A stretch of 64,000 nucleotides of DNA from Fennellomyces sp. T-0311 (lineage: Eukaryota > Mucoromycota > Mucoromycetes > Mucorales > Lichtheimiaceae), in the NCBI GenBank assembly GCA_025266875.1, contig JALLLT010000003.1:62001-126000 (forward strand). The letters run 5' to 3'. The notes below the pieces were generated by a model. The model ran no database searches. It saw only the letters and a list, made by a program, of their open reading frames with translations, and was not told the origin of the DNA. This document shows positions 13,901 through 24,682 of the stretch, piece by piece (within the stretch, counting starts at the first letter, position 1; every line of letters begins with the position of its first letter). A program made the position numbers and the translations under genes.

Positions 13901-14546
13901 ATGATGTGAAATTGAATAGGCTAGGACGAAAGAAGCGTTATAATATGCCAAGAGTGGAAGTAAAAAAGGTAGATCATCAATGCACACACTGTTCAAAGCA
14001 TCTTCCCAGTAAACATACAACTAATTTCGTACATTATAGGTTAAAGTGTTCAAAGAGCTACGCGTGTACGACTATGACGATGAAGGGGACTGTTACGAGG
14101 ATATCATCCGAGCAAATCTTAACTACCGCCAAAGTGTCCGGATGGATTTCGTTCTTTATAGGATTGAGGACGATAACGATGCCCCTATTCGTGTTGGACA
14201 GGCACTTATGTTTTTCAAGATGGATTACGGCGAAGAGGAATTAGATCTGGCACTCATACAAGACTATCCATTTAAAGCGGTACGCCATCCAACCGGTTCT
14301 CCTGTACTTCAATCTCCGCACTCGAGATACAAGGGGAATCGAAATGTTATCGATGCGGACCGGATTGAAAGGGCAGCATATGTGGTTCCTGATTATAGGA
14401 CAGAAACATCTTCACCTGGACAGTACGAGCAATATTTGCTGGTACAGGACATAGATCAAGATTGCTGGCGACGATTCGCTACCAATCTGCCCAAGAAACG
14501 TGGTCGACCACCAAAAGATACTGCCAATCGTAACGATCGACAATAG
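10919..14546 (+). CDS. Plavaka-type (TNP2-like, CACTA-related) transposase
   Basis: A DNA transposase expected to cut and paste its element through an RNase H-like fold (family knowledge). It starts at ATG 10919 with a C2H2 zinc finger (CPFDRC ... HIQRAH). An acidic and basic linker follows, then the core: KAWPVYIKLGNVP near 12050-12140, a Cys-rich CPCPRCTITKD near 12550, a DDLHQLGD block near 12860 (the family's 'LLHQL' region), and FPKQHALSKY near 13480. A C-terminal domain ends in an AT-hook-like basic KKRGRPPK. I followed about a dozen short introns and found no frame break. The only awkward junction is the acceptor before codon GCG near 13701, which appears to be a non-canonical AAG. The product is about 950 aa. 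The apparent integrity suggests a recently active or domesticated copy. Confidence 0.8.
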
Positions 14547-14813
14547 TATTTATGGATATTTAATCGTAGCATCGTAATTTTTATGTCATGATACGTATAG
14601 ATTGTAATACTTGGGTTACTTTTTGGAGTTTATTAGAGAAGGGAATTAAGCGTAACGTTGTGTCGGATACTATCAGATATGGGAACGGCTCTGAAATAGG
14701 AATGGTTGTCCTACCAAAGGCATGAAAGGCGTTATATGGACATCCAGAGGCACCAAAGACAATGGATCCTTTGGATGGCCCTAAATGACATCGAATGGCA
14801 TGCATTCCAAGCT

Positions 14814-15478
14814 AAAGGCACAAATGGCTCTGGGAAGGTAACTCCGATGAGAAACTTTTCCGATGTAGTGAGACTTGCCGCAGTCTTTGGGGTGCCGAAA
14901 TATCATGGGAGGATATCAAGAATCCAGATACTGCATTTTGGAACAGACAAGCAACAATGGACAGCCATGAGCTTGATGTTCTTCGCAATATGATGAGTAA
15001 GATGAGAGCTACTGAAGAGTTGGCACTTCTGGAGGTACGTAGGTGATTAACGTTAAGCATACTTCATTCTATAACTTCAGAAAACAGAAAAGCTTCGGCA
15101 CTATGCGCGCGAAAAATGCGCAAAGTTAGAGGCGAGAATCCTTGATCAGACTTGTTCTGGACCCCGTGCAGTACTCATTGATGCTCTTCACAATGCTGAC
15201 ATCTTGTACTTCAAGGTCCATGGCTTCGATAGGCCTCACTTGCCAGCAATTGATCATCTGCTGGAAGGGCAAGATACATGCACGGAGGTCATCGAAGCAA
15301 AAGGCGCAGAGATGGCAGTGATGCCGGTCGTAGACTTTGACGATGAAATTCATCACGATGACATTTATGATGAGCCCCAGGAAAGCCAAGATCATATTGG
15401 TAACCTATACGAAGCTGTGGAGAAGGCTGAGAATGCTGAGATCATCTCAGCGCTGATGGAGGGAGACTTATGCAAATA
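14814..15478 (+). CDS. Unrecognised acidic coiled protein, 5' end unclear
   Basis: Two exons are convincing: about 14814-15033 and, after a GT-AG intron, 15081-15478. The first contains WEGNSDEKLFRCSE and WGAEISWEDIKNPD. The second begins with a charged helix and ends in an Asp/Glu/His-rich tail. Upstream, the reading frame is blocked by a TAA near 14812 while a neighbouring frame (from about 14706) stays open and looks coding, with WILWMALNDIEWHAF. Either an intron was missed or a frameshift has broken the gene. It lies between the transposase and the next lineage-specific gene, all on the same strand. No family recognised. Confidence 0.4.
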
Positions 15479-16015
15479 ATTTATAATGTACCTATACTTT
15501 ATATGCTTTTCTATGAACCCTTATTTATATGTTCTCTATATGCTTTCATCTCTATCTTAACCTCATGGATTATGCTCCTTTGCTTATACTCAATTCCAAA
15601 TTCACATATTCTCCTAAATGTATACCTATATATAACAATAGAATGAGTATCGATGCAAGTACTTTTGACAGACGGAAAGTATATAAGAGCATACAGGCTG
15701 ATACTTTTCTACTACAAGACTTCATCTGAATCCATACGCTGGGGTACGGCGGATGCAGTTGCTGGTTCAGATTGGGTCTGGGTAGCCGCGTGATCGTTCA
15801 TTAGGTTGGAAAGAGAAAATGAAAAAAAAGAGCAAATCCGTAAAGAGTGGTACCTTTTTAATTATATTGGTGAATCAACGGTAAAGCATGGTATGACACC
15901 GTGTGGATTGTGGTGGTACTACACAATGGTGGATGAGTTTACGGTTTCCAAACTGAGTATCAATCAGTCCGCCTAAGGTGCATCGCGTAGAAACAAAGCT
16001 CTAAGCAAATTCACC
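15479..16015. other. Intergenic spacer
   Basis: About 540 bp of AT-rich sequence with no supported gene. It presumably holds the terminator of the acidic coiled gene and the promoter of the following gene. Confidence 0.4.
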
Positions 16016-17821
16016 ATGACAACGCAAAACAATGATCCGAATCTCAATTTATACGAGCGAGCTGTAAGCAGCACCAGCAATCCCGAGATCTCTGAGAGTA
16101 AGAATTAAGCAGTGCAGCATTCTATAACCAGGTACTAATTAACAGTAGTCCTACGATCGTACTTAAACTCAACGCATGATCCAACACTTTCCGATTTCCT
16201 GGCGAAAAACATCATGCATCTGGCCAGCGCGCCCACCAGAGATATCAAACAGTACTGGACGGGCCGGTATAAGAGCGAGACGGCCGATTTGAATATGAAA
16301 TTTGTAAGAATTTGCTCTACTGTGGCGTACAACTGGCTCACTACAACTTTTTGTTCAGGAGCTTGGCAACCCCGATTGGTATGCTATTTTACTCAAAGTT
16401 CATAGCAACACTGTATCCTTGACTACGAGTGGATCGCATTCAACCGTTACTCCTTCAAAGTCGCTTTCTTCTCTTGAGCAGATGAAACAAGTGTACGCCA
16501 GAGTGACGCATGGCGATAAGTGGACGCTCCCATCAGGGGTAGTAGTTGAAGATCAAATGCTGAAGTTTGCTGAAACGGTCAACGGAGAACAGTAAGTACA
16601 GCGCATACCTAGTAACGAGTATGTCGATTGTTTGACTGTTTTATAGCGCGGTCCATAGCTTCATCCCTGATATCAACGATGAATGCTGGAAAAACTACTT
16701 TGACCATACGGATTTAGCATACATCAAGACGTATCAAATTCCCACCTTACCTGAACTAAACAATGAGCGGGTGGAGGAGTATATCAACTCATTCGAAGGA
16801 AAGGTACAAAATGGCTTTTGTTTCGCCGTGCTTTTCAGTATAGTGTCTAATTCAATATATTGCTCCAGAAAACGTACGAAGATATCATGAGCCATTTAAC
16901 GAGATTTGCACCATACACTAAAAATGAAGATCCTGAAGTGACATGGTTACGATATTCCATATCAAGCCATATGATGAACTTCCTGCCAGGTACTAATATA
17001 TCTGACCTATCAGAGTCAGACTTGGTGCACCGGATCTGGTCGCCATTGCGATATGTCTGTGACGGAACACAAATCAACACCGCAACGTAGGCCATATTTT
17101 AAGTTACAATACTTGATTTAATATTTATACATGCGGTAGAGAAAAAGAGAGTACTGCCAGCAGCAACGGGAAGAACGCCGCCAGGTCGCTTGGCAAGCGA
17201 AAGAGCCATGGTGTCAGACCTGACATCCGTTTTGTGTACGACAACAATGAGATCGGATGCGGAGAAGCTGGTAAAGTTGATGGAGGGGAGTATGGTACCA
17301 AGGAAATGCAAGAGAGCCACTTGAAATGTCCCAGGATGTTACGTGATATGCTTGCCGAACTGGCGAAGAAGCATCCCGATGACTTACGCCAACTACGCAC
17401 GTTCGGTATAATCATGAGCGGTAAGGTTTTCTACTGTTAAAACTTAGTTGAAGCTATCATATACATGAATATTTCTAGGAAACACTGGGTCATGGCTGGT
17501 AATGGATTCTCCTGGAGGTATCGTTGGCCGTTTGTCGCGCTCCCGACGAGCGACATTTACCACCGATGTTACTGCGTATGTGAGGAAGTCTCTCCCCATA
17601 CTTAAATCGTTTTTGCGATTCAAGCGTAGTATGCTGGAGGTTGTGGAAGTTCTACGTAACAGTGAAGCGCAGGAAATAGACCTGACGCAAGTAACAGCTG
17701 GCCCACTCCCATACTCAGTTTCCACGCTATCATCTCCAAAGTCCACGCAATCTTCCTCTGAAAGTGGCTCATCTACCGGTCGCTCGCCATCTTCGACAAG
17801 CAAACGACAACGCCAGAAATA
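16016..17821 (+). CDS. Lineage-specific protein with GCGEAGK motif, function unknown
   Basis: ATG at 16016 opens a protein of about 460 aa across roughly seven exons with short GT-AG introns (the first near 16097-16143). The N-terminal half is helical, with SDFLAKNIMHLAS and VHSFIPDINDECWKNYF. The central part has a basic linker (GKRKSHGV), then RPDIRFVYDNNEIGCGEAGK near 17206-17270, then KCPRMLRDMLAELAKK. The C-terminus is Ser-rich with a basic end (KRQRQK, possible nuclear signal). 'PD-x-Gly-x-Gly-Glu-x-x-Lys' is loosely reminiscent of PD-(D/E)XK nuclease cores, but the spacing is E-x-x-K, so this is only a suggestion. The gene is colinear with the transposase and may be cargo or simply a neighbour. 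Confidence 0.65.
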
Positions 17822-18382
17822 ATGCTGTATATATATCCCATCGGTACCTCTTGAACAAACACACTCCTTCATTGTACATTTATGTTATACGCAAAGGAAA
17901 GTGCTTTTTTCATCTAACTTCTTGCAGCAGAAAGAACAGTGCATCTTAGTCTGTTTGCTCTCTCTCATAAATATGCTAATCTATTGGCGTATCTTTTTTT
18001 TTGGTATGGAGGTTTTTGGCCTCGAAATTTATTACTGACTAGTACAAGTGAAGTGGAGCTACAGCCTACCAAAAGCTTAATGAATCAAATGATTGTACAT
18101 AAAATTATAGGAAACATATTTGTCCAACAGGGTAGTAGCTTGTAAAGCTACTTTGGACGAAAGAAAAGGTCTGCTGTCAAAGATGCGGGCCCAGTGGGCT
18201 CGCCATATAACCAGCATAATAGGGAAACGATTAGGCGGAGTTTTTGAGGGTGGGGTGGGTCCCAATGCATAGGAAGTGTAGAATTGCGGATGGTCGTGGG
18301 TCAGTGTTGTATATATGATTCCAGATCAAATATTGACATATATTAAAGCGATCGAAGTTACAAAACGGAGATATTATTATAC
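17822..18382. other. Gene-poor spacer with a possible LINE fragment
   Basis: No intact gene. On the minus strand, 18077-18265 reads as an open fragment with VIWRAHWARIFDSRPF, which resembles the C-terminal part of some fungal non-LTR retrotransposon polymerases ('WRAHW...F...PF'). The resemblance is from memory and weak. The rest is AT-rich. Confidence 0.3.
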
Positions 18383-18612
18383 ATTAGGGGAGTTCAATGA
18401 ACCTCCATTAGATCATAGTTGAACATAAAAAAGTCGAGTTGGCAATTCGACTATTTTTTTACACAGAAGACTTTTATGCCTTCCAAAAGGTACACGACAA
18501 TTGCAGCGTAAACTTTTTACAAAGCTGTCAAAGAAGCCTGCTATTGCGCTCATATGAAAAAAGATTTATTTTATATTTATGATTTTATGGATGTTCACTG
18601 AACTCCCGTATT
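18383..18612. mobile_element. 230-bp inverted-repeat element (MITE-like)
   Basis: The ends form a 34-bp imperfect terminal inverted repeat, 18383-18416 against 18579-18612, with 6 mismatches. The core GAGTTCAATGAACCTCC at the left pairs with its near-complement at the right. Internal sequence 18418-18534 aligns without gaps to 41128-41245, and the left arm aligns to 39930-39965. This copy therefore looks like the uninterrupted form of the repeat into which the 1.16-kb element at 39966 is inserted. No coding capacity of its own. Confidence 0.75.
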
Positions 18613-20434
18613 ATGTTTCTCAAATAGAAGAGGAATATCTATATGATTTAGATGGCAAGCAAGCAAATCTATTTTGGCAAGCGTAAGTAGTCTGTGGTGC
18701 CTACCCTTAATAGTTGGGCCTCTATCAATTTCCTCCCTTTTATGTCGGTAGTATAATTGATATAAAATCTTTGACTCCATTGGGTTCCTACGGGCGCTAG
18801 TCTATTGGCATTCTCTTACTCCCTGCCTTGTATACGCCAGAGCTTGAAGGACAATACTACTGATGCCTATACCCATGCTCGACGAAGCACTTCCGCCCTT
18901 TGTATATACATAAGTAGTAGCACTGCCGACTACCAAACGCATCATCATGTCCTCCGCCCAATACACTCGGAAGCGATGCCCGGTGAGACCGACGTGTGCT
19001 CATGTGCACTTGATTGCTCTGTTTCGATAACTCTCCTCGTCCAGATCTGGCGTACCCCTATGATGGAGCATACTTGGATATACAGGTACTCCTACGGCAC
19101 TACAAAAACAACAGAGAAAGTTTGCATGTTGAGATAAGAGCAAAGTATTAAGTGTCGAAAAGGGACAATAGAAGTCAACGAGACTCGGAAAACTGTAGCT
19201 TTTGATGCAGAGTTCGCTTTACTTATACTAAATGCCTATCATGGATGGCACTTCCTATTACCGGTGTTATCCAAGGTTATATCATAATTATATCTGTATA
19301 TCCATTACATATAGCATGTTGATGTGCTATTGAGGGACAGGTGATACCTATCGTCATGGAGCCGGTCCATAACGGATAGTGATAAGCTAGGTGACGGCTG
19401 TTGACACGCATTCATAATAAAGTCTATGACAATATACTGAATATGGAAGATATGTATGCATGAGTGAGTTTTACCGAAAATCGTTCCAAGACAATGACCA
19501 GTCTATTCACAACTCTTTTAAAATTTGAAGAAATATTCTTCAGACTTCCGCAGCGCTCGCTATAGTGGCGCCACGTACATGTCATAGTATTTTAGGCGAA
19601 TTTTGTTCCTCGCCCCGTTATGACCTCTCTCTATCGAGTTGCAACCAAAGTAATATACTAATAGTTAAAAGCAAATTTTATTTTTCATCTCTAACGTCGC
19701 AAATACTTTTATAGTAACGAGAAGCCTTGTGTGATACTCTAATCTTCTGAGTTCCGCTACTATGAGAATCCTATAGATAAACCTATCTGGCACTGTTACC
19801 GGGGTCAGTAATAGTTTACTAATACGGATACCTAGGTCTCTGTGTCTGAAGTATGCCAGTCTCCGTTCGAGGTAACTTAGCGACGTCAAACCTCGAAGGC
19901 AAGGTTGGAAAAACATACATTCAAATGCAAAGGCCACAACTTTGAAAAATCGGTCAAAGAATGCTATTTGATAAGATGCATTCAGGTTGCTGAGGCCAAC
20001 GTATCCTGTAGGACATATACTATCTCTATACTCGCTTCCCGTCATGATATGCTAAGTATATATATATGAAGAGGTCTTGCCATCAAGGGTTAGTCATTCC
20101 CAAAATACCCATAGATATCAAACTGGCTGTATTAGAGTAGCTCGAGATAAATACACAAATTATTCAGAGCATTAAACATGCTGTGTGGCTTATTATGACA
20201 GTGTGCTCAATTCCTGTTCATGCCTTGGCCTTCAATAAAATCCTTTCCACCCTTCCCGTCTTTCATCCAGCTAAAGATGAATTAATCAGTATGTCCGCGT
20301 AAGGAAAACGCAAGTTCGGAGACCAACCTTTAGTTTCTGATTCTATAAAGCAAAAAAATGCAACTCCATGTTCAAGCTTCCATTTTTTAGGTTTGCCTAT
20401 GGATACACATAGGATAGTCAGAGATTCGCAAGCG
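18613..20434. other. Gene-poor region
   Basis: About 1.8 kb with no recognised gene. The longest frame with a real ATG is 19665-20045 on minus (126 aa, no recognisable domain), which I do not call. A minus-strand frame at 20263-20454 enters the first unit of the tandem array that follows, again without a recognisable product. Confidence 0.4.
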
Positions 20435-21065
20435 CTCACACCGTGTAGAGGCAAAGCACGTCAAGAACTAAGCATGCACGATGATCACTCGGACATTTCC
20501 ACAGCAAGCTGTAGCAGCGGTCCTCAAGAAAAACGGGGACGCTCACACCGTGTAGAGGCAAAGCACGTCAAGAACTAAGCATGCACGATGATCACTGGGA
20601 CATTTCCACAGCAAGCTGTAGCAGCGGTCCTCAAGAAAAACGGGGACGCTCACACCGTGTAGAGGCAAAGCACGTCAAGAACTAAGCATGCACGATGATC
20701 ACTGGGACATTTCCACAGCAAGCTGTAGCAGCGGTCCTCAAGAAAAACGGGGACGCTCACACCGTGCAGAGGCAAAGCACGTCAAGAACTAAGCATGCAC
20801 GATGATCACTGGGACATTTCCACAGCAAGCTGTAGCAGCGGTCCTCAAGAAAAACGGGGACGCTCACACCGTGTAGAGGCAAAGCACGTCAAGAACTAAG
20901 CATGCACGATGATCACTGGGACATTTCCACAGCAAGCTGTAGCAGCGGTCCTCAAGAAAAACGGGGACGCTCACACCGTGTAGAGGCAAAGCACGTCAAG
21001 AACTAAGCATGCACGATGATCACTGGGACATTTCTACAGCAAGCTGTAGCAGCGGTCCTCAAGAA
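20435..21065. repeat. 107-bp tandem array, 5.9 nearly identical copies
   Basis: Units start at 20435, 20542, 20649, 20756, 20863 and 20970, exactly 107 bp apart. Each begins CTCACACCGTGTAGAGGC and contains the small hairpin CAGCAAGCTG. Copies differ by about one base each (for example GTGCAG for GTGTAG in the fourth), which points to recent amplification or homogenisation. The period is not a multiple of three and stops occur, so it is not a repeat domain in a protein. The last copy runs into unique sequence after CCTCAAGAAAG. Confidence 0.95.
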
Positions 21066-22086
21066 AGAAACAAACTGGTCGAGTACGAGGTTTATACTGC
21101 TGTGACGTGGAAAGTTTCGGTGGCACAGGACCGCCACTATCCCAACCTTAACAAATTATACGACCCTTTGCAACAAGTAATACCGGTCGAGAATTTGTAT
21201 GGTGTAAAAAATTTAAGGAAGGTGACATGGGGATTCCATTACCGTCCTCAGTAACATTCCCAAGTCAAATTCGTCGACACTGGTCAGCGCACCGTTTTCG
21301 TTCCATTTGCTTGGAAAGAAAGTAACGATACGACATTTACAAGTACTTGATAAAGAAACCACGAAGGAAGATTCGCTTTTGGGGCTTTTGAACTTGACGG
21401 GGCGATATCCGAGGAGGAAAACCTGGGAATCCGAATGAAGCATCGGCTCGAGACATACTGAATACTTGGATTGAACGAGAACATATCGCTACACTCTTGG
21501 CAGCTTAGCTATCCCAATCCAGTTTACGCCATAGTAAGGTACAACCTTTCTCCTAAAAGTTGCCATAGGTATACCTGTGAGGATCACGACACAACGTACG
21601 TAAATGACCATATTTAGTTTCATAAATACCTATTTAATGCAGCTACACCGTATTGAGTGATGTAAATAGTGATCCCAGGGCTGGGGGAACCGCTGTTCAT
21701 GCAAGAACATCGGTAACGCGACAAACGTGTTTGCTGGACTTTGTTTACCTTCCGCATTCTAATTATATACAGCGAAGGCCTATTCTAAGAATAAGGATGT
21801 GTATGAGCACTCCCAATCATTTGAGCGGCTTACTTTCAGCTGTGACGCTGCTAGAGAAAGGGCAAAAGACACGGTATTTTACTTTTATCCGAACTACAAT
21901 GGGATCTGGCACCATGCGAGGTACTAATAAATTAGCAGATTCTCGCAAGGGTCGATGTTTTATCGACGACATCAGTAGCTACTGTCAAAAATACATAATT
22001 CAGATTTTCACAAAGGATATGATACTTCAAACAACTGGATATGGTGTCACCACCACCATCGCTCTGGAAGTTGAACTCCTACCAAT
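21066..22086. other. Spacer between tandem array and nibrin gene
   Basis: Unique sequence downstream of the array is open on plus to about 21254 (about 60 codons past the array) and again in pieces to about 21480. It could be the remains of a gene interrupted by the array, but I recognise no family. From 21653 to 22086 the sequence is upstream of nibrin and has no supported gene. Confidence 0.35.
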
Positions 22087-24179
22087 ATGTGGTTTTTGTA
22101 CAAGCTGAATGAGTCCAATGAAAGTATGTATCGATGACACTTGATCTCCCCTATTTCAAACTCTTATAGTCGCGCACAATAAGACACAGACGAAAAGATT
22201 CTAATCAGACCGGGACGGAAGTACTCAATCGGTCGTAAAGGTAATGGCTGTTTGACACGCGATCGATGCACTGGAAACTGATTCGCGAACATAGGCACCA
22301 GTGTTGTCTTTCAAGATAAATCAGTCAGTCGATCCCATGCTGAAATCAACGTGGGCAAGCAAACTAGTCGGAATGCAGTACGTAAATCAATCGATCATGG
22401 TTCCAACAAAACCTAAGCAAGCCTAGCAATATTAGTTCGAAGCCAACTTTCGACCCGAAGTGAAACTTACCGACAACAATTCAAAGTACGGCACTTTTCT
22501 TAACGCTCAGCCGGTGACCACAGAGTTGAATCTTAATGAAAACGACGTTATCAAGTTTGGATCGTTGAACAGCGCATTGAGATTGGTATGGGAGCCGGTG
22601 GTCATATGTATGCCGTCCATGGCAAGTCGAGATAAATCAGCCGTGGCAAAGCTAGCCACTCAGCTAGGTACGTGCCAATAGTAATTCTAGTCGGGTTGGT
22701 TGCTTAGCAGTTTGCCTTCAGGTGTAATATTAGCCAAGGAATGGGATAGCAAGTGCACGCATCTGTATATGAAGAAGATCGAAATCAAGGCCAAGTTTTT
22801 CTTGTGCTTAATAAGTGCACGTCATGTTATATCTCTTGAGTGGCTCGAAACCGCCGTAGCACAGGACGATGTATCATTCCAACTACCTATCGAGTCTGAT
22901 TACTTGCCCCAAATACCAAATGATGTTAGCTTGCGGAAAGAAGACTGTGAACCCAATTCAGCACGATCGACATTATTCACAGGTCTTGATTTCTGGATAT
23001 TCGACAAAGAGCAGGTATGATAGGAAACAATTATTTTGATGGATTGACTAATAAAGTCATAGTTTGATCGCTACGCTCCCATAATCCAAGCAGCCAAAGG
23101 AACAGCAAAGCCATGTGATTTAAAAGTTGTTTACAGTGCTCGCGATCTCTGCGCCAACAACCGCTTGATCGTGGTCCCACCTGAGGAAAACAGCCAGTTC
23201 TTCAACGAAATTGACCAGAAGCTGAAAAACAAGTAAGGAAGATTACGAAGTATGCTACCCAATCCTGATCTTGATTAGAAACAAACGCCCTATCAAAGGA
23301 ATCGAAATAAGTGATGCTATCATTGCGTGTCCGGCATTCGAAACGTGGATGGGGGGAACAGCTGAGGAACCGGAAGATGATTTTGCCGTCGTACCTGATG
23401 AGCCTTCTCCTGCTCAACCTTCACCAAATCTAGTCGCCCATACACCATCCGATATGAGCGATATATTCGATGACATGCTCGGTGATCCTGATCCAATCAT
23501 CGAGACTTCGAGTGCAGCACCGGATCCAACTTCCATGCAAGTCGACGAGGTTAACGATCCACCCAATCCTGTGCCAAATTCACCACCACACACATCTGTA
23601 GTTGAAGACATTCCAGAACCTGAGCCCGCAACACCCAGACAACGGGGATCAAGGCGTCGATTGCCTCTGCGATCTCAAAATCCAACAGTTACCATGGGTG
23701 ATGGTCCAGCAGAAGAGGAAAACGTCGATGTACCTATTATTCCAGGAAAAAAGTATACAGCCATCCTGTGTACCGATATCCTCTGCCCTACACCTCCCGC
23801 ACGTCGACCTGCTACAGAAGGGACAGGAGGTGTGAATTTCAAAAAGTTCAAAAAGGTACAATATTAAAATGCTTTTCATTGTGATAGCTAATATCTTGAG
23901 CTTAGGTTGACAGCACAAATCCTCGCGACATTGTGGACTTTATCCCAACTGCACTGACCGAGGCGGATAACCATGCACTTCGTGGTACGGACGTTATATT
24001 TACAGTTTTATGCCCGTAAGCTAATTCGTTGGCTTTTAGAATACTATGACGACCAGGATGAAATTGAACATTCTGTGGCGTCTAGTGAGCATCCTACTCC
24101 TGGTGAAGATGATCCATTTGCAGATATACGAATCCAAATGACCAATGTGAGAAGACGAGGAGCACGAACCAGGAGATAA
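22087..24179 (+). CDS. NBN: Nibrin / Nbs1, MRN complex subunit
   Basis: The regulatory subunit of the Mre11-Rad50-Nbs1 complex, which senses DNA double-strand breaks and recruits ATM/Tel1 in the nucleus (family knowledge). ATG at 22087 gives MWFLYKLNE, close to the usual 'MW.L' start. An FHA domain follows, with RPGRKYSIGRKG, the phosphopeptide-binding SVSRSHAEI and DNNSKYGTFLN. Two BRCT-like regions follow: VILAKEWDSKCTHL ... VISLEWLETAV, then a second to about 23340 with CPAFETWM. A long acidic linker leads to the Mre11-binding motif NFKKFKKV (23836-23859). The end is an acidic patch with EYYDDQDE and a basic tail. Short introns occur at 22125-22189, near 22243, 22381 and later. Overall about 590 aa, somewhat shorter than human NBN. 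All hallmark parts are present. Confidence 0.9.
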
Positions 24180-24682
24180 CAAGCGTTATTTTCGTTCTTT
24201 TCTGTACATACATCGCATTTACTCCCGTTGGTCGAATATGGTTGCTTGGTACCAATTCTCTGTAGGGTATTGTTCCAGAAATGTTTGGGTTTGAATGGCA
24301 GCATATAGACAACTGATGTACTTGGGTTTGGGATCGGGTGGGATTATCTTTTAAGTCACCATGGTTACATATTTTTTTTAAAAATGCTGTCATAGCGGCA
24401 AACTACGGAAGATCCTCTGACAGTTATTCTCTCAAGCGCTTACTTTCTGTCCATATTCAATGAGAACATGTCAAATTATCATATGTCTATCCATCTGAAA
24501 ATATACCCACACGTGACCTGGAAAATGTGCTGAAACAATGTAGTTCACATGGTTACACCATTATATCTTTACCTGTGTGCCAAACGAAATAGGCTTGTTG
24601 CAACAAACCGAAGCTCGATGGTATTCAAAAGAATCATAATTTAAAAGCCCCAATTTCCAACACCATTTTTAAAAAAGAATGT
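24180..24682. other. Intergenic spacer after nibrin
   Basis: About 500 bp with no supported gene. It presumably contains the nibrin terminator and the promoter and first exon of the palmitoyltransferase, whose start I could not fix. Confidence 0.35.

Noticed and set aside
8640..18300. Searched for matching terminal inverted repeats around the Plavaka island
   Set aside because: By eye I found no convincing pair, so element boundaries are not reported.
19665..20045. 126-codon minus-strand frame with an ATG
   Set aside because: No family, no splice context, and it sits in AT-rich DNA; not enough to call a gene.
20435..21065. CRISPR-like array
   Set aside because: The 107-bp units are contiguous with no variable spacers, and the genome is eukaryotic.
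21009..21254. Frame after the tandem array considered as a CBM21 carbohydrate-binding domain
   Set aside because: On comparison with the remembered family pattern the key residues did not line up, and the frame has stops soon after.
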